In this document: one piece after another, positions 45,877 through 56,398 of the stretch | Position numbering within the stretch: the stretch's first letter is position 1 | Layout of the letters: every line of letters starts with the position of its first letter | Source: Arbacia lixula | Lineage: Eukaryota > Echinodermata > Echinoidea > Arbacioida > Arbaciidae | Assembly: GCA_963669155.1 (NCBI GenBank) | Contig: OZ022581.1 | Location: 3,917,129-3,981,128, forward strand | Reading direction: 5' to 3' | Length of the DNA stretch: 64,000 nt | Notes under the pieces: generated by a model | Databases searched by the model: none | The model's input: the letters and a program-made list of their open reading frames with translations, nothing else | What the model was told of the DNA's origin: nothing | Translations under genes and position numbers: made by a program

Positions 45877-48581
45877 GTGAGTCCACGTTGTTGCTTCTTT
45901 AATTGATACACACCTTACGGTGTAAGTAACACGGAAGTGCAGTGTGTACATGTATTATAAACGACGAGCACCCCGGAATGATTTTTACGGAAGTGGTTTG
46001 ACGTTGCCGCTTCAACTTTCTCGCCGGTGCTTCCCGCCGCGGCATAGACAGACGCTCATTCACTTGGTAATAGTAATGCCAAAGTGCCTCCGTGGATGCA
46101 TTTTGGGCACGTTAGAAAGGGGAATGTAAAGATGTGTAGATACCAATATGAACCCCTCTTAGCGATTTCGGAAATATCACGGTTACCATGGTTACTTTCC
46201 TTGAACACGCTAGGCTAATACACACACAATATGTGATCTANNNNNNNNNNNNNNNNNNNNNNNNNNNNNNNNNNNNNNNNNNNNNNNNNNNNNNNNNNNN
46301 NNNNNNNNNNNNNNNNNNNNNNNNNNNNNNNNNNNNNNNNNNNNNNNNNNNNNNNNNNNNNNNNNNNNNNNNNNNNNNNNNNNNNNNNNNNNNNNNNNNN
46401 NNNNNNNNNNNNNNNNNNNNNNNNNNNNNNNNNNNNNNNNGGGGACTATACGTTCCGGTAGATCTTTCGTAAGAATTCCTTTGCCCCACCCAGCCCCGCT
46501 CCACCTACGATGATCTGATTTAAATCAATACGTTCTTTCAGGTTGCCATACTACTGAAAAGCTCATGTCACGTCATATCCACCAATAGAATTTGACGGGC
46601 CCCCGTCCGAATGTCAGAAAATGCAGTTATGGATTCGGCGGGGCCCACATAGTGCCCTTTGAAGTTATCTCAACTCTAATCGTGAATTGCCCGTATGTAA
46701 GCTGCGATGACTGTAAGGCCCTTTCGGCACCACACGTAAATGGATGATCTTCGAACGCGTACGGGTGCAGTATACGATTTGAGGTGCCTGACATTTCATT
46801 ACATATAACAGCATGTAGGCCTACCGTAAGGCGATGAAAGGCAATTTCAATTAGAATTAACTCACCTATAAGCATGGAACCAACAAGTTCTTACATTGGT
46901 CCCATCCGGGCCATGTCGGGCGCCGAATATAGAATTGGTGAATAGATATTATTTTGACCTACGCAGAACTCTTGACATCTCCCTCTCCATAGCGATCATG
47001 AAACATGTTAATATAAAGTTGACAACCTATAATAAGCATGAAGTTAAATAGTTAGTTCCTTCCCTTCTATGTCTTCTGCTCGCATGTCGTATGTACGATT
47101 AGCATTAATGAGCGAAGTTTTTGTTAATGCCCCTTTCTTCCCTTCTATCTCGCTCTCTCTCCCTCTTCCTCTAGATTTTGCACATTCAGACCCCGTTCGG
47201 GAGAAGCCTAGTCATGCTTAGTTACTAGGCGGTGAGGTGCATGGACTCAGCCGAGTCTGTTAAAGAACTATATCTGGTAACACAGCCTACGCCCTATCCT
47301 GGCTAATTCTCTGCTACCAGACATAGATGTGTCCACGCACCTCAGAGCCTAAAGGGTAGTTTGGGCGCCGTATCCAGAATCGGTGGATATCCCTGACGTC
47401 TCCTTCTCTTGTTCATACTGTAGCGATTATCCAGACGGGGAAGCTGCGGCTGGTTGACGGGCCTAGCGAGCAGGAGGGCCGTCTTGAGGTCTTCACGGGT
47501 GCGTCGTGGTCGACGGTGTGCAGCGACAGCTTCGAACCGGTCGACGCCAAGGTGGCCTGCGCGCAGCTCGGGTTCAGCACCTCTAACGTCATCGTCCACC
47601 CCGACGCTGCCCCGTACGGCAGCGGCAACGGGTCGATCGTCGCGAGCGTGTCATGCCTGGGGACTGAAGAGCAGCTGGTTGACTGCAGGCACGAGCAGGG
47701 GAGCGAAGTGACATGCACGCACGACCAGGATGTCGGGATCGGATGTAGAGAGGGCTCGAGCATGACCACCAGCGCTTCAAGTGAGATGATAATGGGTCTG
47801 CATGCATGCCTCTAAAAGACACCTAAACTTCAACTGAGGAACTTTTGAAATTCAATTTGTTTAATACATAAATTAACAACACATTATTACAGCTACCTTT
47901 TTTTATGATTACATTCTATTTCATGTTTTGCTTACTTTGCCTTACATCTCAGTTAATTTCTTTACCTGATTGGTATTATTTGTTTTAATGCTTTTACATT
48001 TTAAATATTAAACCACGTTTTACAATGCCTACGTCTATTCATAGAGATGGGCAGTGCGATTTAAGCTGACGTCATTTACGAATAATGTGTTTGAGTCAAA
48101 TGTGGTAGAAAGGGACTTCAGCGTCGAAAGTCATATTCCTTTTTTTTTCAACGCAAAATGTCCTTACCGTAGTGAGAGGAAGCTTTTTGACCCTTCTATA
48201 TTATCCCAAAATTAAATAACCCCTTCAGGCAATCCTCGATATTTGCTGATGCTATACTGGGCATATACCATCTTTTACCTATTTCCGTAAATCAATATAC
48301 AACGATCAAATACCAAATTTCACAAGATACGGCCGATAGCCCATTTCAGCGGTAATAAAATAATACCGCTTTCCTTCCATGGGGTCTTTTGTGGGTATAC
48401 TTGTTTACGACTTGCAAAATGAGTTATATTACGTACGACAGTTATAAACGAATTCAAAAGGATTTTTCTCTTTACAGCAACTGAAACGTCTGGAGCTGCC
48501 TTTCCTGCGAATGGGACTCTATTCATGGTGATCGGGAGTCTCTGCGCTTCTGTGCTATACCTAGTCACATGCATCAGCTGA
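45756..48581 (+). CDS. Secreted single-SRCR-domain protein, probably GPI-anchored
   Basis: Three exons, 45756-45876, 47424-47780 and 48478-48581 (TGA), with phases 1 and 1. They total 582 nt, or 193 residues. Exon 1 encodes a signal peptide (MKTMISRWISLLGICGVYF, then AATAQ). Exon 2 is one complete scavenger receptor cysteine-rich domain of about 105 residues with six Cys (STVCSD, VACAQLGF, VSCLG, VDCRH, VTCTHDQD, GIGCRE) and an NGS glycosylation site. Exon 3 encodes a short linker with small residues (SGAA), NGT, and a final hydrophobic stretch with no charged residue after it, as in GPI-attachment signals; a plain membrane anchor is the alternative. SRCR domains bind proteins or microbial surfaces; the ligand is unknown. 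Start uncertain: ATGs at 45756, 45759 and 45789. The intron 1 gap could hide another exon, although the phases already fit. Confidence 0.85.
46241..46440. other. Assembly gap (200 N)
   Basis: Exactly 200 undetermined bases in intron 1 of the SRCR gene. The round number suggests a placeholder of unknown true size. Confidence 1.
47206..47355. mobile_element. Shortened relative of the 188-399 MITE
   Basis: Shares GGTGAGGTGCATGGACTC and CTGGTAACACAG with that element. Its inverted end is TGTGTCCACGCACCTCAGAG. It lies 68 bp upstream of SRCR exon 2. Confidence 0.7.
47424..47780 (+). CDS. SRCR gene exon 2: SRCR domain
   Basis: The acceptor ATACTGTAG ends at 47423 and the donor GTGAGA starts at 47781. 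A whole SRCR domain in one exon. Locally GC-rich, unlike the surrounding AT-rich DNA, as expected for coding sequence here. Confidence 0.93.
48478..48581 (+). CDS. SRCR gene exon 3: linker and hydrophobic C-terminus
   Basis: The acceptor CTTTACAG ends at 48477. Encodes TTETSGAAFPANGTLFMVIG then a hydrophobic run and TGA. The exact phase match to exon 2 and the biologically sensible ending support it. Confidence 0.8.
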
Positions 48582-49500
48582 ATGAAGGAGACATGAACCT
48601 ACCTACCAATGGAACTGTAACTGTGGGAAGCCAGTAGCTCCACGACGAGGGGTAGCGATGCCGCGAGTCTACCATCATAAACTCATCACGGCTACCACCT
48701 TAGGCCTTACATTACCAGACCTTACGAACCCCACTGGCTTACTATACGTCTCCATGCCAATGGTAAAGAGAGAGTTAACCATTACATTACCGGGCCTTAA
48801 GGACCTCACTGGCTTACTACACATCATCATGCCAATGGTGATGCGAGAGTTAACCATTGCATCACCGGGCCTTGAGAACTCCACTGGCTTTCTACACATC
48901 TTCATGCCAATGGTAATGAGAGAGCCACATTGGTCTTCCGAAGCTGCAGCTGCTGCCCGGACCGAGTGCACTGTACGGGTCATAACCCAGCGGAACTGAA
49001 TCTTAATACCGCCCTATAATGATCTCTCCTATCTGTTTTTGTTCATATTTACATATACCCAAATACACGTACAAACTGTATAACATGAATGACATGAAAC
49101 CATTGATATTGTTACTCAGGATATGAAAACCGTCGCTTTTTCCAACTTTGAGAAAGTGTTCGGTTTTCATTAAGATACTTATATTTCTTTTTGTACTTGG
49201 AACATTATATACAAAGTTGTAAATTTCAGAACAGGATTCCTGTATTTGATCTCTGTAAGGCCTACCTGAAAAATATGAAAGATAGAATACAGAATTTCCA
49301 AAAAAGAATTATATTTTTTTCTTCTTGCCAGATTTGTTTATTCAATTACCTTGACTAATATATTTGTCATGCTGCACCTTAATACTATTTATTAATGCAA
49401 TTCATTTCTTTGTTATTTTAATTTACTTGTAATTCCTTATTCTTTTTTGTTACTTTGCTTTTTATGTTTCATAAATACTTAATTTTAAAAACATTTTCAT
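48582..49500 (+). other. SRCR gene 3' flank / probable 3' UTR
   Basis: Contains the 75-bp tandem repeat, then AT-rich sequence. No AATAAA signal clearly placed, so the transcript end is unknown. Confidence 0.4.
48711..48930 (+). repeat. 75-bp tandem repeat, ~3 units
   Basis: CATGCCAATGGT occurs at 48753, 48828 and 48903, exactly 75 bp apart. Because 75 is a multiple of 3 a frame stays open through the array (48658-48999), but the opposite strand is open as well. A lone copy is at 16491-16560. Confidence 0.9.
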
Positions 49501-52107
49501 GACGTAGGTCTAGGGTGATATTTTGAAAACGAACTTCAGTTTGTACTGATCGGCCTGTTGAAGCAGTTTGGGACTTGAGTCTGTTTTCAGAACACCGTGT
49601 GAAATAGTTTGGGACTGAAGTCTCTTTCAGAATACCCCCCCCCCCCCCGCCCCAATTTATCTCCCCATAACTCGCTCGTCGCAGTCTCCTCCTGTCCAAT
49701 CCGGCGTCGTGTCTTATTGGAAAGGCCATCCTGTCCAATCCGGCGTCACATCTTATTCGAAAGGTCGATCCACGCTGGAGTGGTTTGCTGCTGCAGCTCG
49801 CCGCTTGCCATGCGACGCCCATATTTTTTTCACTGCGGCAAGACAACGTGGTTTGTGAATGTCAAGAGTGTTCCGATTAAACTGTTCTTATGGTAAGAGA
49901 GAAAGCACCAAACTGCTTCCATGTGATTTTACTCTCAGAACCAAACAACTCCCGATTTAGCATTAAGCATCACCGAACTAAGATTACGGAGCTATTTCGG
50001 AATGGCAATCACACGATAATGTGCCAAAATTGTACCTGAAATTATTACATTTTCAAATCAATTCCGATTAAGACTGCACAAATATTGATGAAATGAACGA
50101 GACAAAATTTAATTTAATGTCTTATTGACCAGAGATACCAGTACTTTCTAGATCATGCTGTCGTCAATATTAAGCCCCCAGGCTCAAAACATCCGACAGC
50201 TGAAAAGATTTCGAAGATTCCAGGCTACCGGTAGTCTAATTTGATTCGGTGCAAATTCCGATTGCAATTTTCCACCATTTGAGGCGGTACCATACAAACA
50301 AAAGCATTTCGAATCTATGTAGATCTATCAATCAATGTAACATATTTGCTTATAATCATTATTCATCGCATTATGATTAGGAGAGTTGCCATCCAAAGTT
50401 ACCGGTAGAAATTATTAAAGGGTGTCGAGTTGCTATATTGTTGATATACTGTATATGTCATTTCTTGCCCGTCGGTCAATAAGGTATGTGTGCGTGAAGA
50501 TAGGAGAGAAAATGGAAGTGAGACAACCCATGCCCCGCTTTGTACGCCAGTGAATTATTCACGAAATGATTTGTACACAAACTTTGCACACGAATTTAGG
50601 CTTCCATTGCAAGATGCAACACTTTCGGGCGGTATTTGAATTGAAACATTTCATATGTTGTTATACCTCATTAATATATTCCAGTTCGTTGATTAGTTGA
50701 AAGGGTGTCACATGACCACAAATAGATAAACTATTTGGAGGAAGAGAGCTCAGAGGGAAGAAAAGTACTATTTCGTAACTTCATGTCAAAAATAGTCGCC
50801 CTTTCCCTCTGCCTCGATATCGATTCATCCCGAGTAACTGCGCGACAAGCAAAATCTACGCGATACATTTCTTCCAGCTGCTTTTTGGCGTTTAAGCGGA
50901 AAATCATTGGGGGCGCTGGGGAGCTCCCGAGGTGTTGCGGCCGAGGCGCAACTTGAATTTCCGTTGGTTTGCTCAAGCCGCAGGAAATAACAAAACATCT
51001 GAATCGTGCTCCTGCGTTCGTGGTAAGAAGATTAAAATTAATGAACAAAGAATATATTAATGAAACATATAAAACAAATATTTCATAATCTTAATTAGGG
51101 ATCTTTGTGGAATCTAGTGGTCCCCATGGTAAAGTAGAGGGCGTGCGGTACATGTACCACTTTCCCTCCACCTGCGGTCTCGGGGAAAATAGTACCACAC
51201 GCCCTCCACTTAACCTCGGTGCAAATAGATTCCTTAAGATCCCTCATGATCATGAAATGTTTTTTAATATTTGTATTTTTCTTTCCAACTTTTTTTGTGA
51301 CGAGCTCACGGTGTTTCCACCCATTCCACTGTTCTTGTGTTGTCCTGTTATTTGCTGCCGTGTAAAATTGTGAATCAAACAAATAATCACTGTATGCTGA
51401 ACTTTTCTATATAAATTAAAAGTACAACACCAATTAAACGGTGAAATGTATTCATACATGTCTTCAGAAGTGATGATCCAATTGATATGAAGAATGTGGA
51501 ATGTGGAATGATTTTGGGAATGGCAAAATATGATTTTTGGAGTTGATTTTGTGGATCTTCATTTGGCCAGCAGGATCGAAGAGTGTGCATGAGAGAGCGA
51601 TCATGTAAGAGAAGATGGGAGTGGGAGAGGTACTATGGCAACGAGGGCACAATGGCGTTGGAATACAGGGTGTATTAGCCAATTCGAAGTCACACCATGG
51701 TCGGACAATCCACTGAATCAAATACTACTAGACTGCAATCTATGATGTGTTCATGAAGCTGTGTTGGGTTGATGGATGTGAAGACACTTCACAGCGTTCC
51801 CATCATGCCCATAACAACAATAGTAACAGTTGCACAAGGCGGAACGTTATTTCGTTACCTTTTCAGAGCTGATTATGTACTCTCGTATCTGCCTGATAAT
51901 GGGTATGAACGTGGTCGACCATCTAAGGCATTTCCATTTTAGTACATGTATATGAGTGGTGCGATTGACCTGAGGTCAATCTTAGTTCATGCACACATGG
52001 CAACCTCGTACTGGCTAATTGGCGTAATGTATTCAAAAGAAGATGTGGAGTACTCTTTCATGACCGACCCCTCTCAAAAAAAAAAGTATATCTAGCACAT
52101 CAGGAAC

Positions 52108-52460
52108 ATAGACCTTTATGGCCACACATCCCAGCACAGATCTGGGAGAGGAAGATGGCCCTGGCAGGTCATTGCATTCGCTACGCAGAACTAGCAGCCC
52201 GGACCACCATCCTGTGGGAGCAGACTCATGGAACTGCCAGGAGGGGTCGGATACGAGCCACGTACACGCTGCGACGGGTTGTTGACCAGGGACGTTGACC
52301 GGGGACGTTGACCGCCGACGTTGACCGGCAACGTTGACCGGGCGGGACGTTGACTGGCGATGTTGACCGGGGATGTCGGTCTCAGCGACACAGGGGAGCC
52401 GAGGGCCCTAATGCTAGATAGGGATAAATGGAGGGCCAAGTACCATCAAGCCCCGAGTTG
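52108..52460 (+). pseudogene. Non-LTR retrotransposon reverse transcriptase C-terminus, decayed
   Basis: The frame at 52139-52301 encodes IWERKMALAGHCIRYAELAA then ILWEQTHGTARRGRIRATYT. This is the type of sequence found at the C-terminal end of many LINE reverse transcriptases (R-L-AGH...LW.PTHG...RGR...TY). The upstream DLYGH segment is in another frame, a stop follows at 52300, and the matching end LMLDRDKWRAKYHQA resumes after a 13-bp minisatellite. The LINE clade cannot be told from this much. Confidence 0.75.
52280..52373 (+). repeat. 13-bp minisatellite inside the LINE relic
   Basis: Seven units of the CGTTGACCGGGGA type, one extended to 16 bp. They interrupt the reverse transcriptase-like frame. 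Confidence 0.9.
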
Positions 52461-52830
52461 TAAGATAAAGCTACACCCTCGCATCGTATCGCACACACAC
52501 ACATAAAGCATTCGCAAAATTTGTATAGGCCTATACATTGTCAAAATACTTTTTTTTTTCATGCCACCATAAGAAAACCCATAAGATACCTATACACAGA
52601 GAAACGAAAGTGCACTTAAAATGAAAATCAATCGTCATAATTATTAAGTTGTCCGTTTTCACCTTCTCATTTGTTCCTTGATCATTTGTGGATCGATGCT
52701 TCGTTGGGTCTCAAGATGCTGGCCTTCGTTATATTATGTGGAAAGTGTTAGGATTATGTACGTCAGCTTATTGGTCGATCATATAACGGGCAATACGTCT
52801 CTCTGATGATAATATGTCAATAAGTCACCC

Positions 52831-52836
<6 letters not shown>

Positions 52837-52871
<35 letters not shown>
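52837..52871. repeat. (CA)n microsatellite
   Basis: About 35 bp of CA followed by CGCG and a TC-rich tract. Confidence 0.95.
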
Positions 52872-52873
<2 letters not shown>

Positions 52874-53516
52874 GCTTTCTCTCTCTCTCTTTCTGCTATT
52901 TCTTTCCTTAGGGTTCTTCCAAAATAATTTTCTCCATAATTTATTGTTTTTGCTTTAAGTGGTACATAGCAAATAGCGAACTTAACAATTTGTGTGCCAA
53001 ACCAACTGAAGTGCTGTGCCTTTGGGATTTATGTGCATAGTGAAAAAAGGGGAACTTAAAGAGTTGACTAAATTGAAACCAATTGCCCGTATTCGGGGCA
53101 GAGGTTGAAGCAAAAGGTGTACTAAACTTGGGCAAACCTTATGACGCGCAAAATATATCATCTCATGCTAAATCAAAAATCATAGATTTTAAATACAGAA
53201 TCACAATAGTGGGTGATTTCAATTATAAGCTGTAATTATTATATAGACAAACTTCATATACCATAGAGATTCCGAGGACAAAATCAATAACAATGTTTCA
53301 CGTTATTTTTTGTGGCGTCCCATAAAGTTAGTCCAGGTTTAGTACACGGTTAAACCTCTGTACAGAATACGGGGAAATGTAAAATGGGGACACGGTCGGT
53401 ATCTTTTACTGAATAAAATCAGGTATCTTTGTTTATCTTTTTTTGTTAATATGTCTAGATGTGAAACATGCTTTATTAAAAATCAGGCACAAGACAAATT
53501 TCTACATTTTACAGGC

Positions 53517-53590
53517 AAGAAAGAAACGGAAGAAGACAAAAAAATAGCCAACGGAAAAGTTGATTTCACACCCGATTCCACCAAAGGCTG
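53517..53590 (+). CDS. Doubtful terminal coding exon
   Basis: After ACATTTTACAG (ending near 53514) a frame encodes KKETEEDKKIANGKV then DFTPDSTKG and a stop at about 53588. It is charged and low-complexity, with no recognised family. Its entry phase would fit the SRCR exon 2 donor, giving a soluble alternative C-terminus, but nothing else links them. It may be chance. Confidence 0.2.
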
Positions 53591-54050
53591 ACCAGCAGAC
53601 CTCGCGTGATGGGAAGAAATTCCCGACGAAGACAGATGCATGTATATACGGCTCTGGACGAAGATAGAGTACCTGCATACCGTCCTCTAGTGTTCATTGT
53701 CGAAGAGCCTTTTACGTTCATCATCTACACTCTCGTGAAAAACGTTGTTCCAGTTCTTCCCGGTCACACTCGTTCGTGTTTATGTACCTCTTGTTGCCCC
53801 GTCGTAACAACATAATAACAAAAATAATAATTTAAAAACCCGTTATCAAGTGACCTACTCATCATTTCTTACAGCTGAGGTGACCCCCCCCCCCCCCCAC
53901 ATTATAGCTGTTTTATTGGGTGATTCGTGTAGCTATATATGTTACAGGTACGAAGCACCTGGCGTCAAATTGAAGCCTGTGAGTGCAAGAACTGTGCCAA
54001 AATGCAGGAGTAGCGCATGCAGGGTTAAGACGATAAGACCAAGGGCCAGC

Positions 54051-54134
54051 ATATTCATGAAACCTTACTAAGCCTAGTTTTTCAGTTACATAGATTTTTA
54101 GTTACTAACTAGGCTGGTAAGCTTTCATGAATAT
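54051..54134. mobile_element. Small (~84-bp) foldback
   Basis: ATATTCATGAAACCTTACTA...CTAGGCTGGTAAGCTTTCATGAATAT: inverted arms of about 26 bp with an AT-rich loop. Confidence 0.6.
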
Positions 54135-56398
54135 GGCTCCAAACCCAGCAGCATCCATCCATGCCTGAAGGGCGGATGTTACTAGAACCATATCGCACTT
54201 GATCGACTATCTTGGCGGGAAACAGGGTGGAGTAGCACTCGCGTTTCCGCTACGCCCCACTGTAGTAGTGGTCACGTGCAAACCCAGTAGATCGCGATTC
54301 TCAGAGTGCCTGGTCGATGGTCGTATCATATTAGGTTATGTTTTATTTTTTTTTATCAAGTGGTCTAAATGTATGTGCGAGCTCACCGAGTGGCCATGAA
54401 CCTTCTCATTATCATCTGAATAACGTTTCCAAGGCCTGGTAGTGTAAGGGTGAACGTTTCTTGACCTCATCGATTATGATCATATGATATATCTGGGGCA
54501 CAAGTCTTTGAAATTGCATTGCTAGTTTGTCCACGAAATGAAACGATTGTGGTATTCTTGATGAGCAAGCTATTAATATGTTATAATAAGGGAAAATAAC
54601 CAACACATTATTGAGTTTGAAGCAAACTGGAGTTATGTTTTATGTTTAGAATGACCACGCTCCAAACCAAAATTCCGCATCGTTGGGGTTCGTGGTAGGG
54701 TCCATGGTTGGGGGCTCCATAATTGGCATCTATCGATCCTAAAGGCTGGGGACGATCAACAGCTTGTCAATGAGATCGTATTGGATGCCTCGAGAAATCG
54801 AGACTTGACTTTACTGCCTACGATTTCAACATTTATTTTCAACCACAAAATTTGCGAAAAAGTATGCAATTGAGATAAAAGCTGAAAGTGAATCTAGTGC
54901 TCGAGAGTCAATGAATCAGGCATATACTACGGCGATTGAGATAAGAAAGTATTCTCACGAGGGTGGGGGTGGTAAATACCCATAGTGTCCATTGTGGGTC
55001 GTTCTGGTTCATTCGACCGCGAAAGGGGAATCTGTTGAAGTCAATGTCGTATTACGTAACAGGCTGACGTGGGTTCACACAGTTCGGAGAAAAACGCACC
55101 CAGGCACACACAGTCGTAACAAATAGTAGGCCTCTATGGATGGCTATATGAATGGACAAAAGGACTTGACGTACCTACACCCACAGTCCTAGTTACTCAT
55201 CGCCAGCCATTCCCAACATCCGAAAAGAATACAATCTTTTCGGAAAAGAGTTACCCATTATTTCATGGGTAACATGATTAGCAGATGTCATATTCAAAGA
55301 GAACAATATGTCAAAACCACGGTTGTGGTCGAGTTGTTCCGGGGACCTTATTTAGCAACAACCGCCAAATTGGTTGAGGTAGTACAGAAACAGCAAAGAC
55401 AACGCATAGCAATCACTGCGTGTTTCTCCCCCGAAATCATCATGTATTTCGTCAGAACAGACCAATATATGTGGTGCCAATTATAAATTTTATACGTTGT
55501 TACTGCCGCATTCCGCCAGAATTAGACCACTTCTGTACCTAGGTACTGGAAAAATATATTTTGAAGGATATAACACATAACCTATAGGACAAACTGCAAC
55601 TTTCCTTCGCGCTTGCCCGTTACTAATACGTGTTAGGCGGTTCACTGACCCACCACCATTACGCTTTACGATATTGTATTGTTATGAACTTCGTATGAAT
55701 GGACGGACGTTGGTCCATATTTAGGTCAGCTCTGGAGAGGTCACTATTGTTGAGTAAACCGAGCGCAAAGCGTCATTCTCACGGCCGCGTGCAAACTGCG
55801 ACCGACTTCTCTGCCTGGTCATATACACACATGCACGGTGATGCACCCACACTGGAGCTTTGTATCATAATCGGCAGGGTAGCTTCCGTGGCTCGTTCTA
55901 CCCATCTAGTACGTAGTAGTTGAGTTGACCTGGTGGCCGTGGGTAGGCAATGCGCAGATACGGGGAGTGTGTACATTACGATAGAGCTAGAGGAAGGGTT
56001 GTGCGCCAAGCTGTGACGGGGGAATGTAACTTCTCTTTCTTTCTGGCTGAAAAGGAAGGGGTTATACTGCCAACCATGAGCCATTGATTAAGGATTTGGT
56101 GACAGCCAAGAGGATGATCTTGATAATGGACTTAGTGGTGCTGCTGACCACGGACAAAACAGTGTATTCTACTGGACATAATTGAATGCGATCGTGGGAG
56201 AAAAGCCGTACGAATGTATGACACACAGCAATTGGATCGCCAACGATCGGGCAGTGAGATTATTGGCATGCAGCCCATCGACAACGCAGGTTGTAAATCT
56301 CACGCTAGAGCTTCGAATTTGATCCTATTTATCTGTTTGCTGATCAACATACCAGAAAGGAGGTCGCATTGCTCTTATTGGACGCATTCAAGAAGCAA

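Larger units (their letters stand above)
49501..56398. other. Gene-poor region between SRCR gene and TRIM71
   Basis: No confident gene. It holds the retroelement relic (52108-52460), a CA microsatellite, a small foldback (54051-54134), a doubtful terminal exon (53517-53590) and, near its right end, presumably the TRIM71 promoter. Two adjacent small hairpins lie at 55214-55236 and 55248-55271. Confidence 0.5.

Noticed and set aside
46188..46504. Frames spanning the N block
   Set aside because: Made of undetermined bases; no evidence of coding.
48658..48999. 113-residue frame with three 25-residue repeats
   Set aside because: The 75-bp period keeps frames open on both strands (48675-48983 minus as well), and no splice or family signal supports coding.
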